In this document: positions 37,801-45,055 of the stretch, one piece after another
Position numbering within the stretch: position 1 is the stretch's first letter
Layout of the letters: the number at the start of each line of letters is the position of its first letter
Assembly (NCBI RefSeq): GCF_024713945.1
Contig: NC_134677.1
Location: 5,831,001-5,895,000 of the forward strand
Direction of reading: 5' to 3'
Length of the DNA: 64,000 nucleotides
DNA from: Dermatophagoides farinae
Taxonomy: Eukaryota > Arthropoda > Arachnida > Sarcoptiformes > Pyroglyphidae
Position numbers and translations under genes: made by a program
The notes under the pieces: generated by a model
Databases searched by the model: none
The model's input: the letters and a program-made list of their open reading frames with translations, nothing else
Told to the model about the DNA's origin: nothing

Positions 37801-40708
37801 CATAATCATCTGACATTATACTGTAATTTTTTTTTCATTGAATAAAAGAGGAACATGCTCTATTAAATAGAATTATTCGAGAGGAATTCATTTCGTTATG
37901 CTTTAAAGTTACACAAACACCAACCATACACACACATAGACGCCAGTTTATCGATCATTGTTCATGAATACATCATGCTTTTTTCACTTTCTCATTACAC
38001 TAGTTTCATCACTAATTCATGCATCGATTATATTCATCCATCCTGGATTGTTATGGTTATACAAAGACAAACTGTATAAAATGCAATTTTTTGGCTTGAT
38101 TTTTTCGGTACATTTTTTTTCTTTTACCACTTTATTTTGGCTTTTCTTTTCACACACATATATTCTCATATCGTTGTTAGCAAACCAAACGTTTTTTTAA
38201 ACAATTCTTGTTGTGTTTTGAGTGGAAATGTATATATATGTGTGTGTGTGTGTTTGTTTGTGTTCAAAAATGTTTCTAAACTCATAGCACTTGAATTCTT
38301 GTCGCCGGTCGTTTGATCATCCGGGTATTGTATTTTTGATAGCGTGAATTACAAAATCAATAACTCTCTCATCATACATTTGCTCTCATGCTCATTTTCT
38401 TTATGGTTTTTTTTTCTTTTGAACCATGTAAAAAAATGAAATAAAATGAAATGAAAAGTATAAAAAAAAATCCTTGAATGTTATCTTTTTTTCATATTTT
38501 TCTTTTTCCGTTTATATTTATACATTTTTTTTTGTTGAGTGCAATCGAATTTGGTCTTGTTTCATTTTTTTTTATGTTTTTGTTTTAAACAAAAAATGAT
38601 TATAGATTTTCAATTCTACGAAAAAAAATTGTCTGAAATTATTCGCTAGAGTGAAACACAGACATCTTTTATTATTATTATCATTTTTTTTATGATGATT
38701 AAACAAACTAAAGATTTTCTCATTTTTTTTCTTTTTCATTCTCAATCATCATTATATTAAAATATTTTTCGTTATTTTTAGGCCCACCAAATTCGGTTCA
38801 TGATTGTCGTATTGTCAATGTTACAATGGCATCATTCATACTGGAATGTGTACCCGGCGAAAACGGTGGATTACGACAAATATTCCATCTAGAAGTCTAT
38901 AATATTGGTTCGTATTTTTTTTTTACTTTATATTTGTTGTATGTTGTATTCATCACAATTCTTGTTGACTAATTCGTTCATATTTTTTTTTGTTTGGTCA
39001 AAAAAAAGAAAAAGAACATTTACAAGTAAATGTGACAGCTCGTGAAGAACCAGTGTTTGCTGTTGAAAATCTTCCACATGATACGGCATTTATGTTGAAT
39101 GTATTCAGTTCAAATGCCAAAGGACGGAGCGATTCAGTAACGTTACGTACAGCAACCAGTGCATATGCGGCCAAACATACTACCAATGGTAAAAGTGAGT
39201 ATAATTTTTTTTTTTTTAAATTTGATTTGATTTAGCATATCGTATACGATATTGATAAACTTTCAAGAATCGGAAAAAAATCGAATTCGTCATTTCGAAT
39301 GTCATTCTTTCATCTCATTTTTTGTTCGGTCGTTTGTTGTCTGCCATTGTTTGTATTTTTTGTTATCTTTTTTCAGTCCCATGTTTGGCTCTATCCATTT
39401 CTCATTCACAATCTTTGATTTGTTTATAAGCCTTAATTCAGACACTTAGAATAATTTTTTTTATTTGTTTACTATTTTTGTCACGTTTATTTACAAACGA
39501 TGATCGTGTTTCTTTTGTGATTATTTTCTTTTATATATCATTGTTGTGGTTAAATTGGTCAATTTGGTTGATTCATACCAGCTGGGCTTTTTTGTTCGAA
39601 TTTATGCATGTGTGTGTATGAATGTTATTGGATTGTTGTTGTTGTTGTTGTTGTTGCATGTTTACCAATATTTAACAAACAAATCCTATCCTATATTATC
39701 GTATTTAAACTAATATAGCATCAATGATGGACAACTAGAAAAATAATCTGTTCAATTTATTTATTTTTTGCTTAAAATAGAGCAAAGAGCCATCATATTA
39801 GATGATATCAATCATTTGATCATCAATCCAATATTTGGTGCATTGATTGTGGCCTTAATTTCATTGGTTCTATTATGTTTAGCAACAATGGTCTTTATAC
39901 GAAGTCGATTCTGTTCAAATGCTCATCAATCCTCTTCATCTAGTGATCATCGAAGAGGTAATGTAAAGATGAATGATTTTAAGGTTTATTTTCTAATAAA
40001 ATTAATTCAGACACAAAACATTCGGCCAATAATAATGGAGAAAGTAGTGATTCGAAAAAAATTTGTACATCTCATAAACATAAGGATAATGAAAAATTCG
40101 TATCTTTATCTCATTCGCCAACGCTGCCTTCAACATCGATGAATCAATTTCTTATCAGTTCACCATATTCATCCGAATCTCCAATGAATCAGACAGCTAC
40201 ATTTTTTGAATATCAAACACATGGCATGAATGGATCGAATGTTAATCTACAAGAAAGCAATTCTACGCCGATGGCAGAAATTTCTTCAGTGATAAACAAG
40301 CCGCAATCAAATCCTTATTATATGACAACTTCGGCTAATACAGAATTTATACCACAATCTTTGATACATAATCCCCGATATTCAACGGGTTCAAGTGACC
40401 TTATGACCAATGCTTTCACTTATAATGTTGCTACGACCGGTACAAATGCAATTTATCCTATTGCTAATGATATTGTTAAAATTAGCTCGATTACCTGTCC
40501 ATATAATCAAACAATCACAACAGCTTCACGACGTGTGCCTCTGTTAAGACCGATCGCTATCGAAAGTATATCTTCATCAACATCAGACAGAACAATTGAT
40601 GACGAATGGACCCATTCGAAAAATGATAATACATTAATACAATCAACTAATAGTATTATCGTACAGAGAAATACTCCACAATTAGCTCAATTTACGGTAC
40701 CACCATGA
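5548..40708 (+). CDS. Sidestep-family Ig/FN3 transmembrane receptor (11 coding exons)
   Basis: Single-pass cell-surface receptor of the Side family; in Drosophila, Side proteins on target cells are ligands for Beat receptors in axon guidance. Coding exons by splice reading: 5548-5632, 26899-27237, 29970-30083, 31345-31776, 33263-33826, 36223-36510, 36622-37047, 38782-38907, 39009-39194, 39781-39957 and 40011-40708. Together they give 1144 residues and every intron is phase 1. Order: signal peptide (about 1-24), Ig1 (C45, W62, DYRC at C122), Ig2 (exons 3-4), Ig3 (exon 5, GSRPPAEITWW), Ig4 (exon 6), Ig5 (exon 7), FN3 (exons 8-9), membrane helix about 871-893, then a tail of about 250 residues. 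Family signatures include GIPIYSID in Ig1 and KPTQTIIYGVAR at the start of Ig5. Ig2 and Ig3 carry Ser/Thr-rich insertions. The start is uncertain, because the exon 1 frame is open back to an ATG at 5065. AATAAA at 40911 is a likely poly(A) signal. Which Side paralogue this is cannot be told by eye. Confidence 0.9.
5633..12820. other. Side intron 1, left part
   Basis: This is intronic DNA between the GTAAGT donor of exon 1 and the retrotransposon. It is AT-rich and dense in homopolymers (T runs at 6182-6202 and 6664-6684, A runs at 7321-7337, 7771-7801 and 9391-9408) and in TCA, TTG and AC arrays. I see no exon-like frame or RNA gene. Confidence 0.6.
7771..7801. repeat. Poly(A) run of 31 bases
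   Basis: This is the longest homopolymer in the window. No target-site duplication or retroposed coding sequence can be seen beside it, so I treat it as a simple repeat rather than a retroposon tail. Confidence 0.9.
12821..13064 (+). repeat. 5' LTR of the BEL/Pao element
   Basis: This 244-bp LTR is bounded by TG and CA. It matches 17775-18018 base for base as far as I can compare by eye. AATAAA at 13036-13041 lies near its end, as expected for an LTR poly(A) signal. TATAA-like sequence occurs upstream of that. No obvious primer-binding site abuts the end; a TGG at 13088 is a weak candidate. Confidence 0.95.
13212..17810 (+). CDS. BEL/Pao Gag-Pol polyprotein
   Basis: The frame is intact, 1532 codons. 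It has an acidic N-terminal segment and a DUF1759-like Gag region (about 115-290). Three Cys/His knuckles follow: CX2CX4HX4C at 328-341 and 360-373, and a third starting at C381. The aspartic protease motif DSGA is at 438-441. Reverse transcriptase has its motif A Asp at 700, LPFG at 737-740 and YMDD at 772-775. An A17-type region (about 800-900) comes next. RNase H has acidic residues D930, E964, D993 and D1041. Integrase has an HHCC finger (H1182, H1187, C1217, C1220) and a DDE triad (D1252, D1311, E1352). A DUF5641-like C-terminus ends the protein. All catalytic residues I looked for are present. The last 12 codons, including the stop, lie inside the 3' LTR. No frameshift or separate gag stop is seen. 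Confidence 0.95.
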   Translation: MDKLSDRVFKAKITKSFKSKKFDRKLVSELNEEFENRTAGLDEDELELWKKYDDILKAMINNVNLNELLNNDDGDDDVDLNESDADNDDRSTHGSHLDDDDRVSSSGSNPDAKNDIPIYKIVNSIKSFKDNVAEWPAFKSRVESLIIERKNISESSKRIIISGIVRGKASSIWDRCETQKMDIKKSWKALSKEFEDPELINMYIQSMILKMTNVKDKYDTDGLGKIETQIEEFANAMFNLGPRYVDNTSQIVWKIANKFWKKESEKIIAECQSLDDLVERVKKAHRHALTWAQHNAELKLSAKSVKNVEPKPRVSSVRSVMANPMKKCFLCDKPGHMATVCKSELSSSDKKKIVFDKGLCHICLWPGHKSMDCRRKDVIKCTSCNSNHPTSLHGINFAETEVKTVATADMNVVRGSTGFNIGKFRGRIGRNECDILIDSGADVSVVASNLAPLECRRKVTPIKICGFEKSMSRIVEQVADIVITHPDGKSNIEAYVSDGVPLNNVIVGRDYMAKLFRDGHRVWHTVFGDIDLESMKVINVIEQRNEKRVVNWNENDCPEEVDDGKMNLQIEKLDNGRFKVKLPFFSSKRPPNNFNKAVEHLDRLQSRLSKKGLLEQYESELMKFVENNHAEIINETDGYFIPHHEVERPDAATTKFRIVLNASFGWNSLNDLLWKGESLNLNTLPHLVRIRMAPFLCIGDLQKAFLQIVIDESDRQYLRFLWKNQSNQLMIMQMIVLPFGVISAPAILTQVVSTIINNMSLNSRSILENSMYMDDLLAVSHSESLLLNVMNEAKSSFESSGFVLHKMVSNSTFIRDCFGIESSSCKLLGLVWNCIDDYLNINWKIPDKIDTKRKLLRFIGQLFDPLGFCEPVKLLFRKEFATIQDKDWDDDLDEEIVSKINDLTIGLNELNEIKFVRYVEDLRQVSCFVDASFDGYGYAIYLGKDLIFGKSKISPRGRTIVDLELLALYEGVKATSRIVDYLKYVGEVEIFTDSQINIDRLKSSPNEFQISIARRLLSILMTGFEIHAKFRHISGKLNPADLFSRGCNAERYITVKPYEIDIDKMIADSSEPVVTKLICTIRETWIPDQTVRNWMDKCGVISKMTKWIQRCLNWMESATDRKPHFSALHTLYLIYQRSELKRADNLVDKNGLLHYWSRDLENRPIWIPKNTILANEMLKLAHKKSLHRGCEMSLAMVLNEVRIANANRHMRKIINDCVLCRMIRGNAIKQPLGPLHEIQKRFMKPFECIMMDAFGPLTIANGKKCYGIVIMCRTTKAVKVSVLENLSENSLYDTLRTVWNQVGYPTEVWSDNATNFMAVREKLNKLALSGQTNTVNWKTSTPLAPWMNGAAERMIRLVKECLKMLPKKARSLFSLQRNFNYVEFVINQRPIIQNDGRFFSAFELWMGRTMNLNQENNMDNVWEMKNERSKFVKEVAKLWMSQYLKKLARMSTNKSTDVQIGDWLMLPEYLTKRSNWPIGQVMEVKNGSDGICRTVKIRINGTELWRPTNRLVWISHSRRENCCGTLFVNMAE
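17761..17774 (+). other. Purine-rich tract before the 3' LTR
   Basis: The sequence GGCGGGAGAA, one base short of the 3' LTR, is the likely polypurine tract that primes plus-strand DNA synthesis. It also codes for residues near the end of Gag-Pol, so this tract is under two constraints. Confidence 0.6.
17775..18018 (+). repeat. 3' LTR of the BEL/Pao element
   Basis: This is a 244-bp copy of the 5' LTR, offset by 4954 bases. It contains the last 12 codons of Gag-Pol up to the TAG at 17808-17810, and AATAAA at 17990-17995. The flanking base pairs do not repeat those left of the 5' LTR. Confidence 0.95.
18019..26898. other. Side intron 1, right part
   Basis: This is intronic AT-rich DNA from the 3' LTR to the acceptor at 26897-26898. 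It contains (GT)n arrays, a (GATT)6 array at 24237-24260, many T runs, and a 10-bp inverted repeat at 22404-22430. No exon-like frame with conserved residues is visible. A hydrophobic frame at about 20022-20209, next to a GT array, has no recognisable family. Confidence 0.6.
24237..24260. repeat. (GATT)6 repeat
   Basis: Six perfect GATT units in tandem lie within Side intron 1. Confidence 0.9.
27238..29969. other. Side intron 2
   Basis: The intron is bounded by a GTGAGT donor and a CTTGACAG acceptor. It holds AT-rich DNA, a (GAT)n array at 28907-28950, a (TCA)n array near 29338-29363, a (GT)n array near 29592-29611 and a 10-bp inverted repeat at 28154-28178. No gene is seen. Confidence 0.75.
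28907..28950. repeat. (GAT)n microsatellite
   Basis: An interrupted GAT/ATG triplet array in Side intron 2. On the minus strand it reads as TCA, the commonest array type in the window. Confidence 0.9.
30084..31344. other. Side intron 3
   Basis: The intron is bounded by GTAAGT and an AAAG acceptor. It contains a 20-base A run at 31001-31020, AAT/ATG triplets and a short G-rich run near 30254. No gene is seen. Confidence 0.75.
31777..33262. other. Side intron 4
   Basis: The donor is GTAAGT and the acceptor CATAACAG. The interior is AT-rich with no coding signal that I recognise. Confidence 0.75.
33827..36222. other. Side intron 5
   Basis: The donor is GTATGT and the acceptor TTAACCAG. The DNA is AT-rich with T runs, an (ATG)n array near 35866-35891 and a (CCAA)-type array near 36016-36035. 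No gene is seen. Confidence 0.75.
37048..38781. other. Side intron 7
   Basis: The donor is GTTTGT and the acceptor TTTTTAG. It holds (ATG)n and (GT)n arrays and homopolymer runs. No gene is seen. Confidence 0.75.
39195..39780. other. Side intron 9
   Basis: The donor is GTGAGT and the acceptor AAAATAG. A (TTG)n array lies near 39639-39657. It separates the FN3 exons from the membrane-helix exon. No gene is seen. Confidence 0.75.
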
Positions 40709-40910
40709 TTTACATGGGTAATGTTTCGCAAAACGAAAATTGTTGCCCTTTCTTGGTAACAACACATATGAATCTATTGTTGTATATTATATTTTGACTT
40801 TGAACGGATAAGAGCCGAATCATGAGAAAACACTTGAGATATAAAGAGATTTTATCGTAATGATCATTAAGAGTTGATTATATTGGCTGAAGTTGATTGA
40901 TTATGGGAAA

Positions 40911-40916
40911 AATAAA
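40911..40916 (+). terminator. Poly(A) signal AATAAA, Side gene
   Basis: A canonical AATAAA about 200 nt after the Side stop codon, just upstream of the next gene's TATA box. Confidence 0.6.
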
Positions 40917-40959
40917 TTTGTTTATTGGCAATGAAAAATGAATGGTTTTATTTTTTTAG

Positions 40960-40966
40960 TATAAAA
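40960..40966 (+). promoter_or_regulatory. TATA box of the group-2 allergen-type gene
   Basis: TATAAAA lies about 100 nt before the ATG at 41060, with a CACAGT initiator-like sequence about 20 nt downstream. A strong TATA element suits a highly expressed secreted protein gene. It sits about 45 nt after the Side poly(A) signal, so the two genes are tightly packed. Confidence 0.6.
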
Positions 40967-41059
40967 GATGCAACAATTTCACAGTATCATCATCCAATTG
41001 TTCTTCTTCCTTTTCTTCTTTGCCAAAATAACGACCGAAAAACAACCAAAACAATCAAA

Positions 41060-41574
41060 ATGATCAAATTTTTGTGCATCTTTGCTCTCACTTTTGCTGT
41101 CGCTTCAGCTGGCAAAATGAAATTCGTCGACTGCGGTAAGTAAAAAAATTTGCTCAAAATTAATGAAATTTATTCATTTACTCACTTCTTTTTTTCATGA
41201 ATAATTTTTCTGTATTAGGACACAAAGAAGTAATTTCACTCGATGTCTCTGGTTGCGAAGGCGATTATTGTGTTCTTCATAAAGGCAAAACCATCGATTT
41301 GGATATGAAATGTAAATCAAACCAAGATTCAGAACATCTTAAATTAATCATCTCTGCCGATGTCAATGGAATCGAAATCGAAGTTCCCGGATTCGATCAA
41401 GATGGTTGCCACTATGTCCAATGTCCAATTCACAAAGGTCAAGATTATGATATCAAATACAGTTACAATGTTCCAGCAGTTCTGCCAAACATCAAAGGCA
41501 CCCTTACAGCTAAAGTCATCGGTGATAATGGTTTAGTTGGCTGTTTGAAACTTAATGGTGAAATCGCCGATTAA
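41060..41574 (+). CDS. Group-2 mite-allergen-type ML (NPC2-like) lipid-binding protein
   Basis: Secreted MD-2-related lipid-recognition protein of the NPC2 / group-2 mite allergen family, which binds lipids in a beta-sandwich cavity. Exons are 41060-41135 and 41219-41574, joined in phase 1, giving 143 residues. A 17-residue signal peptide ends at ASA, leaving a 126-residue mature chain, close to the family length. The six conserved cysteines are present as C8, C21, C26, C72, C77 and C117, matching the pairing 8-117, 21-26 and 72-77. A seventh, C40, is extra. The blocks GCHYVQCP, GQDYDIKYSYNVP and VIGDNG are typical. The intron position just after the first conserved Cys-Gly suits the family. 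It may be a group 2 or group 22-type paralogue; I cannot decide without alignment. The start is fixed by the signal peptide. Confidence 0.93.
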
Positions 41575-41609
41575 ATATTTCTGTAATTAAATTTTTTATT
41601 GGTCATTTC

Positions 41610-41615
41610 AATAAA
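41610..41615 (+). terminator. Poly(A) signal AATAAA, allergen-type gene
   Basis: A canonical signal 36 nt after the stop. On the other strand an AATAAA for the converging Mo25-like gene lies at 41600-41595, so the two transcripts should overlap at their 3' ends. Confidence 0.7.
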
Positions 41616-41686
41616 GTGATTATTTGATGATAAAAAATGTAATTGGAATTTTTTTTCGTACAAACAAAATCATATTACAAAATTGA

Positions 41687-43245
41687 TTAGGGTGAATCGT
41701 TAAAATCAAGCAATTGGATTAATTGATGGATAAAACAAACAAGCTGTTCGAAGTTTTTAATATTTGATTTCTGACATTCATTTTTCAGCTCATTCAAATT
41801 TTTCTTGATTTGTGAATTAATATCGCAATTTCGATTGTTTGGATGAGCTTCAATAAAAGTATTTTTGATTTTTTTGATTAATCTATCCATTCGTGAACTT
41901 TCTGGCCATGAACAATTGTCGGTATTTGTGATTGTAGCATTTCCATCATCATCATCATCATCATTTTCTTCATCCGATGATAATAGCGTTAATAAAGGAT
42001 ACTGACTGAATTGACTCATTAATGCTAAACAACGTAAACGAATTTGAAGATTTCGATTCCAAAGATAACGGATCACAGAGCAAATGAAATCTTGGTGTAT
42101 GATAAATTTTTCTCGTAAATCAAAACGTTCATGACCGGAAAATATTTCTGTAAGCACCTCCAAGGTTTGACGCTTAGTTACATAGTCTTCTGTTAATTCT
42201 GCATGTTCTAACAATTTAATCAATGAATCGAAAAATTTATCACTGTTCGCCAACAGAATTTCGGTCGTAGATTTTTTATGTTTAGACATGAGTGTCTTGA
42301 ATGTATAGAAAACATCCATTGCCACATCGAATGGATAATCACTTGATGATTGTCTCATGTATTCAAAAAAATTATGGAAATAATCGGATTGTAAAATTTT
42401 GAAAATGATCGGCTCGAACTGTACAGCGAAACGTAAAATACAGCCTATAATTATTGAAAAATAAAATAAAATCATCAATCATATATTGTAAATACAACAC
42501 ACATACCGCAATTTAATGTAACGTCACTTTTTCCATGTTCATAACTTTTCACTAATGAACACAATATTTGATTGGAAGGATCACAAAAGTATTCGACGAT
42601 TATTTTATTTTTTTTCAAATCAATCGTTAAAGAATTTGTTAAAATGACTCTGGCCAGTTTTTTCTCCTCAAAACCAATATTTGGTATAGAATCGACCAAT
42701 AAATTTAATATATTGCTTTCAATAAGTTTATGAATGGAATTTTCAATTATATTTTCAATATAAATGGATTCATTTGCTATCAATGTAGGATCTTTTTCGT
42801 TGAAGCCATTTAATAATTGTGAAGATGATCGCTTACTACGAAACAATTGTCCACCATCTACAAATGATGAATAATGACGACGAAGTTTAGACTTTTGTTT
42901 TTCGCCATTGTTGTTTGTCGCAAAATCTTTTGCTTCCAGGTTGTTGATGTTTGTGGAATGGAGTGCTTTCGTAAATTCACACATTTCAATTAATGTAACT
43001 ATGCAAGCATTCAAAGATTCTAAAGCTTTTAATAATGAGACATCGTTCTTGTCAATTTGATCGACACAAGTGATCATATTTAATAAGCGTACATTACGAT
43101 CAAGAATTTCAGCCAGATGTTTCCCGAAATCATTGTTTAACTTATAATTGGTTCCAACATGATAATAAAATCGAAAAGAATGAAGACTAGTTGAAAGGTT
43201 GAGTGGACTATGGCCGTCCAATGAAATTTGTTTTAACAAACGCAT
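41687..43245 (-). CDS. Divergent Mo25/CAB39-like scaffold protein
   Basis: Mo25 (CAB39) is a helical-repeat scaffold that, with STRAD, activates LKB1 and STE20-type kinases. Exons are 43245-42507 and 42444-41687, joined in phase 1, giving 498 residues. Matching blocks include VEYFCDPSNQILCSLVKSYE, the splice-spanning LNCGCILR (Mo25 has LNCGIMLR), DVFYTFKTLMSKHK and EDYVTKRQTLEVL. The protein is longer than the usual roughly 340 residues. Extra sequence lies in a basic/Ser-rich loop (HYSSFVDGG to SSSQLLNG) and an acidic Asp run after LSSDEEN. The divergence suggests a fast-evolving paralogue rather than the canonical Mo25. Whether it still binds STRAD or STE20 kinases cannot be told from sequence. 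It converges on the allergen-type gene, with 112 nt between stops. Confidence 0.85.
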
Positions 43246-43837
43246 GTTTTAGTTGATTGATGTTCCAAAAAGATACGAAATCAAGTTCAATCGATTCCCA
43301 TTCAGTAGATGATTCGAAAAAAAATCACAAAATGTCATTCTATCCAGTCAGAAGTTTGAGAGCGGATTCATATTTCATTATCTTTTTATTATTACTAATA
43401 ATATAATGATTGACAAAAGAAAGTGAAACAAAAATATTCATCTCATCGATTTTTGGTAAAATGCTGAATGCGAACGAAGAAACAATTGTTGTTAAATTAA
43501 CCACATAAAGGATAAAGTATCAAAACAAAAGTCTACGTGAATTTTTCTTGGTTACTCAAATCACTCAAATGGATGCATAAGACACATTATAAAAAAAATA
43601 AAACGTTGAAAAATGTGAGAGTAACAGGTGAGCATATCATTGTTGTTGATATTTTTTGGAAATTGTCGTTTGGCAAGATCGTTTGAAGCAAGTTACCTGA
43701 GAGAAATCGTAAAAGGTAAAACAAGCGAGGGAAGTTGTTTAATAGGAAAAGTGAAAGCCAAAAGTAGAAAGTGAGAGAAAATAAAATGATTTATTCATTG
43801 TAACAAAGACGAAGGCAGATTTGAATTTCACACTTTA
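43246..43837. other. Intergenic, 5' of the Mo25-like gene
   Basis: It should hold the promoter of the minus-strand Mo25-like gene. I see no further coding region and no distinctive element. Confidence 0.5.
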
Positions 43838-44041
43838 ATGAATATGAAATGGTGTGTGAAAGCATGTGATGATGTCGGATACATTCATCAAATTAACTTG
43901 GACTATCCGACTACCAATCCAATAAATGGACGTTGTATCGACGTATTCAAATTTACGAAATCCTCATTGATCATAAAATTTTTGTCTCTTTTGTCAACTT
44001 TTTTTCTCTATTTTTATTTGCTGATCTTCGAAACGAAGTAA
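43838..44041 (+). CDS. Possible small cysteine-containing membrane-tailed protein or isolated exon
   Basis: The open frame runs 67 codons from ATG 43838 and stays open upstream to about 43790. It contains WCVKACDDVGY and NPINGRCIDVF, then a strongly hydrophobic C-terminal stretch of about 20 residues (LIIKFLSLLSTFFLYFYLLIF) and a short polar end. Unlike the microsatellite frames nearby, codon use is mixed and not repetitive. There is no signal peptide in the frame and no clear splice acceptor upstream. It could be the last exon of a GPI-anchored or membrane protein, a decayed copy, or chance. I do not recognise the family. Confidence 0.25.
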   Translation: MNMKWCVKACDDVGYIHQINLDYPTTNPINGRCIDVFKFTKSSLIIKFLSLLSTFFLYFYLLIFETK

Positions 44042-45055
44042 ATACAAGAGAACAAATCCAAATATACGGATTATCATGTTTGTTTGACATTCTAATTGAT
44101 TGATAGCTATGTTTGGTTGGTTGATGACGAATTGAATAGTACATGATAATCATGAGACAAATAAATGGGATTTAGGTCGCACTATGAACAAACAATCATG
44201 ACGAAATATTTCTTTGATCAATCAAAATTATCTTGAGCAATTTTGTTTGCTGTGGAGAAAATCATTTTTTTTTTTTGCTCAAAGAGTCTCCAAAGAGTTC
44301 CTATCAATATTTATCAATCGAAGTTCCTTATTTAGCCTAAAATAATGATTATTACTATTACAAAAGCTATTCGATTCCTCAAGCAAAATACAATTCACTT
44401 TGATCCACTTTCTAGTTGAATCCAAAATATTTGAATTATTTCATATTCTTTAATGACACTCATATAGTTTATATTCATCGAAAATTAATCATCCGATTAG
44501 ATTTCATTATCACCTCTATTATTTATTATTTGGAATGATGCCAAAATGAATATGAATTATTATTTATAGTCTCTACATTCTTATCTAAACTATTTTCCAA
44601 AATAGATGTCAATTAAAATTAATTGTAAGGGAAAAATTGTTTTATTGTAGTATATCAATCAGAAATACTTTATTTGATTATCATTTAGCTATTATCATCA
44701 TCTATTCAATAGATTTATATTTATATTGGACATTTGTACTTGATTAGAAAAATCAATTAGGCCAAGGAATAAACACTCGACTCTGATTTAAATGATAAGC
44801 ATCAAGGATTGGGAAAAAGCGATATTATGAAAGCCAGATTTTGCCATCTAATGGTTTTTTGAAAATTATTTGTTTTTCAATTTAATAATTTGCAAACAAA
44901 GAATTTATATACAAAAAATATAATGAAATATAAGAGTATTTGACCCAGGAATAATTTGTTAAATTTGATATTTACTTCAGAGAATAATAATAATTTCATG
45001 CCAGAATATGGGTTTGAAAATAAATCCATTTTTAATAAATAAAATATCAGTTCTA
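44042..45055. other. Intergenic, 3' of THOC5
   Basis: AT-rich DNA with no recognisable gene. An ATTAAA variant poly(A) signal for THOC5 may lie on the minus strand at 45036-45031. Confidence 0.5.
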
